This document shows positions 39,951 to 51,309 of a stretch of 64,000 nt of DNA, piece by piece. Both the position numbers and the translations under genes were made by a program. The DNA comes from Yponomeuta sedellus (taxonomy: Eukaryota; Arthropoda; Insecta; Lepidoptera; Yponomeutidae), in the NCBI GenBank assembly GCA_934045075.1, contig OW203736.1:18116805-18180804 (forward strand). Reading direction: 5' to 3'. Within the stretch, counting starts at the first letter, position 1; the number at the start of each line of letters is the position of its first letter. The notes beneath the pieces were generated by a model. The model searched no databases. It was not told where the DNA came from and worked only from the letters and a program-made list of their open reading frames with translations.

Positions 39951-40921
39951 CAGAAGTATACAGGTGGTGTCAGGGTGTAGCAAAGGGTGTGCAAGGTAAA
40001 AAAGACAAAAAAAGGGTCCTCGTAAGCCCCTTATTTTATATTTTAATCAAAGGGGGGAAACAAAATAAGCAACTTTGCCCCCTAAAAAAATCTCAATTAA
40101 ATATTTTAGATTTTACAGGCGATTAAAATTGTATACTTAGAAAAAAAACAAGTCGTCGTAGCTTTTTATATTTTTTATCAAAGGATACAAAGAACAAAAT
40201 AAGCAATTTTCCTTCCTATGAAAAATCGCTGTATGTATTGAATATTTATGATTTTACAGGCGATATTACAGGCGAAACACATTGCCATTGTATTTGTTGC
40301 CTGACTCTTCACATTTTGTTTTACGAAGAGCAAAGGACACGTCCACACCCTCGTGGACGCATTACTGCATCCACATCTGAACGTGGCTGCCGTAATCGTA
40401 AACTTTTTGTGAGAGTGCATCGCAGCATTTTTTTCATATAATTTCTTCGGATTTATATAAGACTGCTTGAAAGTTGAAAAGTAGATTTTATTTAAGGATT
40501 ATTTTCCATTTCATTTTAGTTTAGTTAGTATTTCAGGACTCTGTTTTTAATTTTCTTGGGTTCCGTTACTTCTTGTTTTTTTGGGGTGTAGCTTTTTAAA
40601 GGTTTGTTTGTAGTGGGGTTTTCACAGTTAGTGTTTTCCAGGGTTCTGTTAATTGTTGTCTTTTTGGGGTGGAGGTTTTTAAGGGATTATAGTTTAATGA
40701 GGTTTTCACTTTCGTTTAGTATTTTTAAGGGTTCTGTTAAATGTTTGTTAATTGTCTGTTTGTGTTTTAGGTTTTCACTTTCATTTAGTACCTATTTTTC
40801 AGGGTTGTTCTCATTTAGGTTTTTGGTCGTATTAATATTTGGGGTTGTGTTATTGTAGTTTTGTTGTTGTGAAATTTTATAAGGGTTCCGTATTTTGTAG
40901 TGGTTTTGTTAATTTTACAAT
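39951..40921. other. repeat-rich region before Merlin: degenerate tandem units and a GT-rich tract
   Basis: At 40025-40125 and 40160-40262 a unit (TTTATCAAAGG...GAACAAAATAAGCAATTT...GATTTTACAGGCGAT) occurs twice with many changes. From 40500 to 40915 the strand is G/T-rich with degenerate repeats of AGGTTTTCACTTTC and AGGGTTCTGTTAA. It leads directly into the Merlin start codon and may be its 5' flank. Confidence 0.45.
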
Positions 40922-41040
40922 ATGGACCCACTCCAATTTCTTCGGGCTGAGAACTACCGCCTGTGGGAATTCCCAATGTACGTTAGTACTGAGGACGAAG
41001 CTATAAATGCCGCGAAAAATTGGCTTTTAATACCAACACG
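40922..41040 (+). pseudogene. Merlin (ISXO2-like) transposase, first part
   Basis: ATG at 40922 opens MDPLQFLRAENYRLWEFPMY and stays open to the insertion at 41040. After the insertion the same frame resumes at 46482 in phase, with a Cys-containing segment and KESYKLGYRW as in Merlin N-termini. This is the cleanest proof that the 5.4 kb between is a later insertion. Confidence 0.7.
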
Positions 41041-41107
41041 TGAAGCGTGAAGCGCTCGTGGCCTAGGCGAACCTAGTGATTGGAATCAATGACTTGGTTA
41101 AGCAACA
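41041..41107 (+). mobile_element. 5S-derived SINE, left part
   Basis: GCGCTCGTGGCCTAGGCGAA and GACTTGGTTAAGCAACA match the start of the SINE at 19.1 kb. The rest of this copy resumes at 46198. The SINE as a whole is flanked by AATACCAACACG (41029-41040 and 46470-46481). Confidence 0.8.
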
Positions 41108-41431
41108 CAGCGTCGGGACAGCGTCGGGTAGATTGACAGCTCATGGACGTGTTTTTGTGTGTCTCCGTATTAAAAATTGTTTAAGGGAGCTAAAGCTTTG
41201 AACTCTTAAAAAGTAATACACCATAGCATTCAGTGACTTAATCTTGCTTAGTGTGGTGATTTGCAGGGCTCTGTGAACGGTGATTGTAGTGTAAATACCA
41301 AAATAATAAACAAGTTCCGATCATAAACAAACGGCTATCGGTGTCACTAACCTTGTGACAGTTCCATGTCATCGACCTATTCTACGAGGGACACATTATA
41401 AGCTTGAATTCGCATTCGTTTGTACAAGACA

Positions 41432-41500
41432 TAGTGGTGCAATGGCTAAGACGCCCTGCTAAGGATCGTCGAGTCGTTGGTTCGAACTCCCACGAGGGCA
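41432..41500 (+). promoter_or_regulatory. tRNA-like sequence in the CR1 5' UTR
   Basis: AGTGGTGCAATGGCTAAGAC is an A-box-like D-arm and TTGGTTCGAACTCCCA a B box and T-arm. CGCCCT...AGGGC can pair at a distance. It is either a SINE/tRNA insertion upstream of ORF1 or part of the LINE's own leader. An AT-repeat (41598-41614) follows. Confidence 0.6.
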
Positions 41501-41623
41501 TTGAGATTTAATTCTTCTGATTTGGCTTTTTTTTTTTAATTATTATTATTTCTTCTTGACCTGGAGGCCAATTCAAGTCGGATAGAGGGAGCTACAAGTA
41601 TATATATATATATATTCGTCAAT

Positions 41624-43120
41624 ATGAAGCAATGCAAAGTCTGTCTGGGAAAGCTTTATGACATGGAACTACTTCAATGCGACTCGTGCAAAAACATTTT
41701 TCATCATAATTGTGTAAATATCACGACAGCGAAGTACATGGCGGACTACTGTACCCAAAAAAATGTTTACACTTGCGATGTGTGCAGTGGGCTGTTAGAA
41801 AACTCAGACTCTTCTGCACAGGAACATTGTTATGTGACACATAGAAAACCGAGTCGCAACTTAGGGTACGATGAGTCGGCCTTAGACTTATCTTTCGTCA
41901 GTCTACCGACTGCACTGGTCCACAATCTTAGTCAGGACCTGGAAGAGTTTAAAAGTGAAAATGACAGATTAAAACTTTAAATAGAGGCAGCGCACACTGA
42001 AATTGAAAAATTAAGCTCTGTAAATTTTTCGCTATTAAGTGAGAATAAGGAGCACCTGAGAAAATTACAAGTTCTTAAATCGGTGGGTTTGAGTGACATA
42101 CACATGGGAAACACCTCATCACCCATGAAACTTGTATCCCCCAAGTACCGTAAAAAACGCAGTGATTTCTTAAAACCCGGCTTTCCTAGTACCTCACAGC
42201 AGGATCTCACGAATAATGTCATACAACATATTGATGCAAGCGCAAACCAAGCACTCAGAACTTGCTCAACCGAATGCAACAATACTGCTAGTCGTGATTT
42301 GATGGACTCTACCCGTAACTTGGGGCGAAAACCATCTTTCCACGAGATCACTACAAGGATAGAAAAACATGCAACACTCCAAACAAGCAACAGCTACACC
42401 ACGAGGGAGCATAATGCGGATACTGGAGAGACAAACTCTAAAGCAAACATAAAGCAAGTTCGACTATACGCTGACGAGAGAGGAAGAGGATTAAGATCCA
42501 TTCTGCAGAATTTACTGGGAACTGGTTATAGAGTCACATCGACAATCAAGCCGCATGCGCCTTTGGCCGAAGTTTTAAGTTCGTACCAATCTGACTGCAA
42601 GGAGTTCACGGACCGACATTTTGTAATAATCTTGGCGGGTTCGAATGATTGTGACCCTTTGTGTCTAAAATCGACTCTATACTGCTGTTTAAATGCCTCT
42701 AAACATACTAACATAGTGTTGTGTAATGTTGGGTTGGCTAAGTTTTTAAATGAACACATGTTGAACCAATGTCTGGAACATGTAAGCTCGCGTTTCTCAC
42801 ATGTTTCGCTCTTGGATGTCTACGATGGCAATAGGATTTTCAAAAAAATATTAGGAAGTAGATACCTGCACAGAGAAATTTTGCGTCTTGATTATAAGGG
42901 GGAATTTGCACGGTATCAGATTACCCTAGAACGGGAGAGTAGCATGGGGGGAACTGAACTTCTGCGACCATTAAATGTAATAAGTGTAGAGACGCAAACA
43001 TGCTTTGAGAATCAAACAACTCCCAAATATTCGGTAACTGTAGAGACGCAGACACGCTGCATACATAATATTTTTCACAAAGAGACACAGACTGAGGAGG
43101 AATTGTTTTTTCGTCAATAA
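41624..43120 (+). pseudogene. CR1 ORF1: PHD finger plus SGNH-esterase-like protein, one stop
   Basis: One frame of about 498 codons interrupted only by TAA at 41978-41980. The first 60 residues form a PHD finger (CKVCLGKLYD, CDSCKNIFHHNCVN, CDVCSGLL). A coiled-coil-like stretch spans the stop. From about residue 270 comes an esterase-like region (KQVRLYADERGRGLRSIL, HFVIILAGSNDCD, LLDVYDGNRIFKK) as in CR1 ORF1p. Three copies of an ETQT motif occur near the C-terminus. ORF1p binds RNA/lipid in related LINEs. A reinitiation Met at 42083 would give the second half. Confidence 0.8.
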
Positions 43121-43163
43121 AGTAAATAATGTACTTCTTCTCTATCAGAATCTTTGCGGTGTC

Positions 43164-45693
43164 ATGAACAAAAGAGATGAAATTGAATTATTTCTCCATG
43201 AACTTACTATCAAACCTAGCTTTTTCTGTATATGCGAACATTTTCTTAATAAGGGCAATGCATTGCTTTTTAATCTAACAGATTACAATATGGTATCACA
43301 CAATACGAGGACTAACAAGAAGAGAGGGGGTTCACTTATATTGGCACAAAAGGACAGAAAAATAGAGGAACTAAAAAATTGTTGTAAAATGTACAATATA
43401 AATAGTTTCGCGATTTGTGGTGTTAGGGACGTTGATACGGGCATAAACATTATCTGTATCTATCGTATCCCGGATAGTAAAAACTTTGACTCTTTCCTTA
43501 TCAGCTTGGAAACTCTATTAGAAAATTTATTTGACAAAAAGTGTTTAATAGTTGGAGACTTTAATATTGATCTTCTGTCAGATAGCAAACAAAAAACAGA
43601 ACTTCTTACATTGTTATCCTGTTACAACTTTAGACACTTGCTAAACACTCCTACTTTTAGACGTAATGATTCTCAATCGTGCATTGACAATATTTTTACT
43701 AATCTCATGATAGAGGATTTGGGAATAGTTGACGTAAATTTCAATGGACTAGGCGACGGTCATGCATATTTATCATGTCCGATGGTCACTAAAGCTAAGG
43801 AAAAAAAGGAGAAAGTGCTGTTTAAGTACACTCGAAGTTTTTCCAATAAAAATAAAGCACTTTCTCGCCAGCGATTGGAGGCTATAGAATGGTATGGTAT
43901 GGGAATTAATACTTTGTTTTCCAAGTTAACCCAAATTTTCAGGGACAGTTTCAAAAAGGTTAAAAAGAAAGTTAACATAAAAAAGGTAAATCAAATAAAC
44001 TGGGTAACAAAAGGAATAAGAACTTCAAGTAAAATGAAACGCATTTTGAATAATTTAAATCTTCACAGTGATATTTCATTAAAAAATTACAAGACGGCAT
44101 ATATTAGACTATATCGCAAGGTGATTCGAAATATGAAGAAATTGACGATAGCAAAAGAATTAGCATTTAATAATTATAGTAGCAAGGCAATTTGGAGAAT
44201 CATTAATAGACATAGAAATAAGAGCGATACAAAAACAGATAATATAATTTTAAAATGTGATAGCAGAATAATAACTGATGCTAAAGAGATCGGTAATGTT
44301 TTTTCAGAAAATTTCAATTTAGGAGTGGGGCATGATCTGGTAGACACAAATGTTGCTATATCGCTATTAAAAGAAAATGTTAATACTGTAGCAAATGATA
44401 TGGAATGTAGAGCGTTCACACAGTTTGAGATACAAAAATTATTGCTTACCATGGAAAACAAGAAATCATCGGGATGGGATGAAATAACGATAGGCGTAGT
44501 CAAGGAAAATATAGATCTTCTAGCAATGCCCCTCACATATCTCCTTAATGAATGTGTTAAAAACGAGACTTTTCCTGAACAACTGAAGTTGGCGAAAGTG
44601 ATACCAGTTTTTAAAAAAGGCTCCAAAACGGACGCCAAAATGTATAGACCAATTTCTCTTCTTCCAACACTATCTAAAATATTCGAGAAATTACTGCAAC
44701 ATAGGCTTTGTACGCACTTTTCTTCAAACAACGTAATAAACAAAAGACAGTTCGGATACAGGAAGGGGGTTGGTACTTCAGATGCGGTAGAAACTTTGAT
44801 CGACGATACGGTGAGAGATCTTTCAGAAAAAAAGAAGGTTGCTGCGCTTTTTCTGGATCTCAGCTCAGCGTTTGATACTGTCGACCATCACATTTTGTTG
44901 AGAAAATTGGAACACTATGGTGTACGGAAGGGCTTATTAGGTTTAATGGAGAGCTACTTAAATAACAGAAGCCAATACGTAGAGATCAAATGTACCGATG
45001 ACAATATAGAAAATATGGCGCGATCTAATGTCAACACGATAACGCGCGGAGTGCCACAAGGATCTATATTGGGGCCTACTCTTTTCACAATATTTACTAA
45101 CGACCTGATTGACTATATCAGTAACAAAATCCCAGACCTACATGTAGTGCTATATGCTGATGACACAAATGCTGTTATTAGTTCTGACGATATAAATGAT
45201 CTCAATGGCAAAGTCAAGGAAGCTATGTTAGCTTTTCATACATGCTTTGCCTTCAACAATCTAAAATTAAACACAAATAAAACCAATCTAATGTTGTTCA
45301 AAGCTACAGCAAAAAATAATGATAGACTTAATATCTCAATAAATGGCAGCACTATTACTCAAGTAGACGAGGTTAAATTTTTAGGTGTCAGACTAGATTC
45401 ATGCCTAAATTGGAAACCGGAGTTGCAAGCGCTAGAAAATAGCATAAGTTCAGCCTGCTATGCACTCAGAAGTTTAAGAGAGGAAGTAGCACAGGACCAT
45501 CTCCTAACAGTTTATTACGCCCTAGTTGAATCCAGACTACGATATAGTATAAAATTTTGGGGCAATAGCTACAAGTATAACCTCACAAAAGCGTTTGTCT
45601 TGCAAAAAAGGGCAATACGCACTATTGTCAGAATTCCACCATGGATATCGTGCAAAGAACATTTCGCTAGGCTGGGTGTGTTAACCGTCCCCT

Positions 45694-45735
<42 letters not shown>

Positions 45736-45956
45736 TATTGTCCGATTTTACAAAACAGATTACTAGACAAGAGACCCCAGAGGACAAAGTACTGAGGTTA
45801 AATACGAGGCGCAAAAATGTTCGCATCAATACTGTGCCTCCCTTGTTGAAAGTTGTAGAACATAGTGCTCGCTACCAAGCTGTTAAATTTTACAATGCGT
45901 TGCCTTTAAGTTTGAAGATGATAGACTCAACTAGTATTTTTAAGGATAATCTATAA
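43164..45956 (+). CDS. CR1 ORF2: endonuclease and reverse transcriptase
   Basis: 930 codons, open throughout. The endonuclease is in the first 230 residues (CICEHFLNKGN, GGSLILAQK, LIVGDFNIDLLSD, and DGHAYLSC near the end). RT follows from about 440: AKVIPVFKKGSKTDAKMYRP, ALFLDLSSAFDTVDH, GVPQGSILGPTLFTIFTNDL and VLYADDTNAV (catalytic YADD). The start is an ATG 43 bp after ORF1. Near residue 846 a (TA)n run encodes alternating Tyr-Ile. This is probably still coding-competent apart from that expansion. Confidence 0.9.
45697..45731. repeat. (TA)n microsatellite inside CR1 ORF2
   Basis: Seventeen TA units without interruption. They keep the reading frame and encode YIYIYIYIYIYIY between SL and VLLSDF. 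Confidence 0.95.
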
Positions 45957-46197
45957 AAATTCTTACTCTCCAAATGCTTGTATTCATTGGATGACTTTTT
46001 TTGCTGATATTAGTTACATTTATTTTATTTATTGACATGAATCGAATTTACTTCATATGGACTGTTTATTTTAATTAAATTAATTTTAATATATATTTTT
46101 TTTATTTATATATGTGATTAGTTATGTTATTTTTTTTTTCTAATACAATGTAAATTGTTTGTAGAATAAATAAATATCAAATATCAAAAATATCAAA

Positions 46198-46469
46198 CAA
46201 CAGGCGCGGTTAGGTACGGGATGGGTGAGCGTCCCGTGACTACCGCTAGTGGCATTTTTCCGAGCGCTTCCGTGCTTCGCAAGGCAGTCGTTAAGCCATG
46301 TCAGAGGCCATATGGGCGGCTTGATAACTTCTGACAGTATGGCCCGCCATTGTCTTAGAATCCTCCACCAACCCGGACTTGGCCCCCGTGGTGGAGTATG
46401 GCCTAACCTTCCTGCGATGCAGGAAGAGACCCGTGCCCCAGCAGTGGGGGCATACAAGGGTTTATAACG
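46198..46469 (+). mobile_element. 5S-derived SINE, right part
   Basis: Closely matches 19209-19515, including GGTACGGGATGGGTGA and CCCCAGCAGTGGGG. A segment of about 37 bp present in the other copy is missing between two GGCA repeats. It ends at the target duplication AATACCAACACG. Confidence 0.85.
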
Positions 46470-46481
46470 AATACCAACACG

Positions 46482-47330
46482 ACCACGTCGTTACCCTAAC
46501 TGCAGGGGCAACATGAGTGAAGCGCGTAAAGAATCATACAAGCTTGGATACCGTTGGCGCTCTGCTGGCGGTGCAGTCGAGATCGGTCAGGGCTGCAGTC
46601 CACAAGATCACGCCTTAGCAATACTATGTTTGAGCGTAACCAGGCAAGTATCATAAATTATCTGCGAATGATAATAAATTTTTTGAAGCTCTACAAGATG
46701 ACCCAGGTGGCCAAAACTGTAAAGTCACTAAGAAAACAGTAATTTAGGTTTTCTATTTCTTTAGAGAGGTGTGCGAGATAGCTGATGCGCACGACAGGGA
46801 GGAGTTAGGCGGTCGCGACGACATCGTGAAAGTAGACGAAACCCACTTGTATACAAGAAAATACCACAGAGGCCGTCTCCCTAGGAGACAAACCTGGTCT
46901 TTCGGCTGCATGAGCCGGAAGACAGAAAAAGTACACGATCCCGGACCAACCGCTTACTACTCTAGATCCAATAGTAAAGGAAAATGTTGCACCCGGCAAC
47001 TACATAGTGTCCGATATGCACCGGGCCTACACCGGCATTAATATTCGCGTAGGGTTGCGTGGCCATTCGACTGTCAACCAGAGCCAAAAATTTGTGGCTG
47101 GTAACTGTCGACGTACAGGCTCACGCATCTCTAGGAACCCCACTGCAGGATGGCAGGGTAAGGGTAAAAGTGCACACCAACAATATAGAGACTGGTTAAA
47201 GCTTAAGCGTCATTGCCGCACCTGTCAGGACAGGGGATGACACAGTGACAGCCGCCTCAAGTGGTACATGGGTGAATTTATGTACCGTGAAAATATCTTC
47301 AAGCACCTAGCCACGCCGCCATGTTCCGTC
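46482..47330 (+). pseudogene. Merlin transposase, main part, broken
   Basis: Resumes the frame of 40922-41040. Later, in other frames: EVCEIADAHDREELGGRDDI then VKVDETHLYTRKYHRGRLPR (first catalytic Asp of the ISXO2 DDE domain), APGNYIVSDMHRAY (second Asp), WQGKGKSAHQQYRDWLK and RLKWYMGEFMYREN near the end. AT-rich foreign-looking sequence and stops occupy 46620-46760, where the zinc-ribbon/HTH linker is expected. Several frame changes occur. Terminal repeats were not found. Confidence 0.75.
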
Positions 47331-47689
47331 GATTCTTAAGAGACTGTAATAGGGTATACCCTGGGCTAGGGTATACCCGACGGGGTATTAAAAACAATAA
47401 CAAGTAATTACTAGTACATTGCAGATTAAAACTATTTTAGATTTGTTCGCATATTCACTTCAAAAATAGATAATTCAATTAAAATAAAGTAAATATTTAA
47501 GAAAGGCTCCCATAGAACAAACGTGTTTTTTGGCTTTTTTCTCGATCTTTGTGTCAGATGTTGTATAAAATTGTACGAAACGCTTCGCGCGCAACCCGAC
47601 TTGGACTTCCGATGTCAGTAATATTTTTTTAATGTGTGATACCTTTTTAATACTTTTCCCATTTTATTTTACTATGTATTTTTATTTCA
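47331..47689. other. no gene; short duplicated palindromic motif
   Basis: AGGGTATACCC-type palindromes occur twice at 47350-47380. The rest is AT-rich. An intron-like TTTATTTCAG acceptor at 47690 leads into the next coding fragment. Confidence 0.35.
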
Positions 47690-48503
47690 GGTACTCGGCA
47701 AAAACTTTGCCAAGACTCCCACAGTGTAAGCATCCAAGCAAAAAAATTACAGTGTCCCATCTTGTGACGACAAAAATGTTGCGAATATTTAATGAAGCTT
47801 TCTACAAAAATGCTAGTAAAAAAAAATGGCCTTACCAAAACTCCCAGACCAGTCTTGCTGTTACAGCAGACAGCTTTATCTCAACTATTTTACATTTGTT
47901 GAGGGAACATCAAAATCATCATTAACAAAAAATAATGTCTTCGCTAATGTATGGACTGAAGAAAGTTTTGCAAAAGACTCAAACTTAATGAGTTCAGCTG
48001 TATACAACCGCCTCAATAATACTAACCTCAACGGCATCCACACTGCGAGGCTGATATCTGATGGTTGTGGCGGCCAAAGTAAAAATAAAACTATGGTGAC
48101 CATGTGCTGTAAGTGGCTTTTAGAATATCCGTCCATCAAAACTGTAGAACTTGTTTTCCCTGTCACCGGGCACTATTTACCGGCGGACCGCGTGTTTGGT
48201 AACACCGAAAAGAGATTTCGAAAGATGGACACGATAACTCACCATATCAATATACGGATATCATTTTAGAAGAAGCAACTTTTCTGAAAGTTGGTGATGA
48301 TTTTTCAGTATACGAATTTAAATAAGCTACTGAAACTATTATCAAAGCGCCTGGACAGTGGAAAGCAAATTTCTCGCAATGTAAGAGGTTTTATATAAAA
48401 CGGTCCAAGCGTGGAGATAATGCACTTGTCAATGGCGAATTATTTTATAAAACAAAGACTGGGACATACGAGAACATTTGCAAAAAAGAAATATATATAT
48501 ATA
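47690..48503 (+). pseudogene. unnamed insect repeat-associated protein (DUF7869-like), C-terminal half, broken
   Basis: The best frame (47826-48269) has VWTEESFAKDSNLMSSAVYN and ARLISDGCGGQSKNKTMVTM, then VELVFPVTGHYLPADRVFGN. SDGCGGQ(S/N)KN is the signature of a protein family found in many insect genomes, whose function I do not know; a DDE-like nuclease role is possible. Frame changes near 47830 and 48260 and a stop at 48325 break it. It is then interrupted by a Tc1 element and resumes at 50229. Confidence 0.55.
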
Positions 48504-50226
48504 CAGTCGTGGTCAACTAATTAGAGACAATCTCTAGTTAAGCTAAATTGTGAATATTTTTTTTTATTTTCCAACGAGTCTTAACAATATTCCATATCTT
48601 TTACATGTAAGTGTAATAAGTCATTTATGTGCGCGATTATACAAACAATAACAACTTCTTAAACATTAAACTGCAGTATAGCTGTTACATAATCAAAGTG
48701 CTATTGGTTCAAAGAATGCTGGCTGGCCATTTAATTAGGGACACTGAGGTTCTGCGTTCTAATTTCAAAATTGGAATTTTAATCCTTTTTTGTTTCTTTT
48801 CTAATTGTTTAGTGGTCGTTTTGGCGGCAATCCAGATTTTTTATTTTAAGTATTGAGATTTATTTTGAAGAAAAATGGGCAAAAATAAAAGTTGCGATCC
48901 AACACTACGAAAAATTATCATGAAGTTTGTCGAGCGTGGTTGGTCATACCGAAGGATAGCACAACATTTAAATTGTTCAAAAACTATGGTATGCAATGCA
49001 GTGCAACATTTCAAGCGCTATAACACAGCTTTAAATGTGTCCAAAACAAAAAGATCGAGAAAAACGACTCCGCAAGAAGATAGAATGATAACCAGGTTAG
49101 CTAAGAAAGATCCGTTTCTAGACTCCATTTTAATTAAACACGAAGTGTTTGGGGCAAACGCGGTGTATCCGCGAGGACCGTTCGACGACGTTTGGTAGAA
49201 GCAGGGTTGTTCAGAAGAGTGGCTCGCAAAGTACCGTTGTTGAAGAAAGAACATAGAAATGCTCGTTTGGCGTTTGCACGTAAATATGGACATTGGACCT
49301 ACGCCCAATGGCAACATGTACTTTTCTCTGACGAGACCAAGGTTAATTTAATTTCTTCAGATGGAAGGCAATATGTACGGCGTCCTGTAAAAGCGGAAAT
49401 GAATCCAAGATTCACAAAAAAAACAGGTGTGTAACATGGCGGTGGAAACATTAAAATGTGGGGTTCATTTTCTGGACGTGGAGTGGGACCTGTGAGGAAA
49501 GTTCAGGGTAACTTAGACCAACATCAATACAAGGCAATATTGGAAGAAACTATGCTTCCCTATGCTGAGGAGCATCTCACTATTATATGGACGTTTCAGC
49601 AGGATAACGACCCGAAACATACCGCCCATTCAGTCAAGTCGTTTTGTTACCAGTCAGTTTGTATCGGTGCTAGATTGGCCAGCAAATAGCCCGGACCTCA
49701 ACCCAATTGAGCACCTTTGGCACGAAATCAAGAAAAAAGTTGCCACTTATCGTAATACAAATTTGGATGAACTTCATGAAGCTTTTTGTGAGACATGGGC
49801 GAACATTCCTGTCGAAACATGTCAGAAACTGATAATGTCTATGCCACATCGGTGTCAAGCGGTAATTACTAACAAAGGTTTTGCTACTGGGTACTGATTT
49901 TACACGTAATAAAATGGAGCTGTCAAAGATATTATAACACTGAAGATTATAAGTTTTGTACTGTATTTTTCATTATACTTTACTGTCCTTAATTAAATGT
50001 CCACTACAGAATTGTACCTTAATATTTAATACATGTTTAATCTTTGATATTAAATACTTTTTCTATTTATTAAATCTTTTATTTACAGCCATTTATAACA
50101 TAATAATCGGACCACATTATGCAAATAATAGGTGCTGAGAAATCAATAGGGTTTTATATTCAAATGTACATAACCGGTTATAGCCCTTCACTATCTTGAA
50201 TGTCCCTAATTAGTTGACCACGACTG
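48504..50226 (+). mobile_element. Tc1-like transposon with TA target
   Basis: Ends CAGTCGTGGTCAACTAATTAG and its reverse complement, flanked by TA on both sides. At 1723 bp it is normal for the family. Only one point difference was seen within the first 20 terminal bases, so the copy is fairly young. Confidence 0.92.
48875..49897 (+). pseudogene. Tc1-like DD34E transposase, frameshifted
   Basis: Starts MGKNKSCDPTLRKIIMKFVE with paired helix-turn-helix blocks (SYRRIAQHLNCSKTMV). The catalytic residues are in different frames: Asp in VLFSDETKVN, Asp in TFQQDNDPKHTA, Glu in NSPDLNPIEHLWHEIK. Frame changes occur near 49170 and 49640, and a TAA interrupts at 49432-49434. Not active as written. 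Confidence 0.9.
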
Positions 50227-50228
50227 TA

Positions 50229-50522
50229 TATATGCTAGCAATAGACAACCATATGTTGCTAAAAGGTGTTGCCGTGAAAAAACTGAAATTACGAGATGCC
50301 AATTTACTGTTAAAATCACCTTTTTGCGATGATTGGAGAAACCGAGAAGGCATCAACTTGACATTTTACTCTCAAATTTTGGATAGTCAAGCTGATGAAA
50401 ATATTGAAAGAAACGAGCCTGAAAGGGAAATGCAGCAAGAATACACAAGAATCCGGAATCAAGAATCGAAAGAAGAAGAATCAAGAATCCTACAGCAAGA
50501 ATCGCCACTTTTAGTTGTGTGA
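50229..50522 (+). pseudogene. end of the DUF7869-like protein
   Basis: Immediately after the Tc1 element the frame reads YMLAIDNHMLLKGVAVKKLK, LLLKSPFCDDWRN and a Glu/Gln-rich tail to a stop at 50522. It continues the family-like sequence that stopped at KKEIY on the other side of Tc1. Confidence 0.5.
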
Positions 50523-51042
50523 GTTTCCTAATTACGTGTTTCTTAAATATTTCTTAAGTACTTACTTAAATTTAGACATCCATTTTTAATAACAATACAA
50601 ATTATAATTTTTTCAGTTAACTTAGGTTCTTTTATTCACTCTGTATCAGAAGGTGTATCAGGGAAATTGATGATGATGGCAAAACAGCGACGTGCTGTTC
50701 GTTGACTTCACCGGCAGAATGACATACTAAAGTTGATTACCAAGGTGAATTATAAGTAGCCTTCTTTTGTTTTCCTGAATCCAACCATGTCCAGAGAGTT
50801 GGTTACAAACTTAGTAAAGTCCGAAGCATTCAGTTACAAACTTAGTGAAGTCCAAAACTTGGTAACAAACTGGAAAAGTCTATTTTTTGTTTAAAGTTTT
50901 ACTCAAAAGTATTAAACTGAGACATACAGCTGGTATTTACATAATATTGCATTCTGCACAAAAATAATGCTTAATATTAGTATACCTTTACCTTGAAAGA
51001 TTTAAATAATGGTTTTTATCTTTTTCTGACAATTTTGGCACT
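50523..51042. other. AT-rich, weak tandem units only
   Basis: TTACAAACTTAGTGAAGTCC-like units recur loosely three times at 50795-50880. No gene. Confidence 0.4.
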
Positions 51043-51309
51043 TTGGACGTAACCATCTTTGAATCTTTACCCCTGAAAAGAAGTAGAGCAATTAAAAAAA
51101 TTACAAATTTACTGAAGATGTGTCGCCGGACAATTACGGAGGAAGACGTGAAGAAAAAAATTAATATTCTACGTACAAGTTTCAAGCGCGAAAACAACAA
51201 AGTGAAAAAGTATATGCTTTCTGATTCTGGTACTGATGATGTATATGGACTTCGAAGTGACTGCGATATTGGCAATATAAGATTTTTTTCCGGAAGTGAG
51301 TATAGTTAG
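51043..51309 (+). pseudogene. MADF-domain fragment
   Basis: TITEEDVKKKINILRTSFKR and KKYMLSDSGTDDVYG match the middle of MADF (Myb/SANT-like) domains found in insect regulators and in the accessory protein of PIF/Harbinger elements. Both ends of the domain are missing. Confidence 0.5.

Larger units (their letters stand above)
41108..46197 (+). mobile_element. nearly intact CR1-type LINE, 5.1 kb
   Basis: Contains a 5' UTR of about 500 bp, ORF1 with PHD finger and esterase-like domain, ORF2 with endonuclease and RT, and a 3' UTR ending ATAAATAAATATCAAATATC. It sits inside the 5S SINE; CAACA flanks it on both sides (41103-41107, 46198-46202). The PHD-plus-esterase ORF1 is a CR1 trait. It is the best-preserved LINE in the window, with one stop in ORF1. 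Confidence 0.85.

Noticed and set aside
40604..40858. 84-codon hydrophobic frame
   Set aside because: It is produced by the G/T-rich degenerate repeat tract and is Phe/Leu/Ser low complexity.
41432..41500. A functional tRNA gene
   Set aside because: The arms are imperfect and it lies inside a LINE leader; reported as tRNA-like only.
41977..42390. Antisense frames over CR1 ORF1, the BEL pol and PolB
   Set aside because: They are shadows of strong coding sequence on the other strand with no motif of their own.
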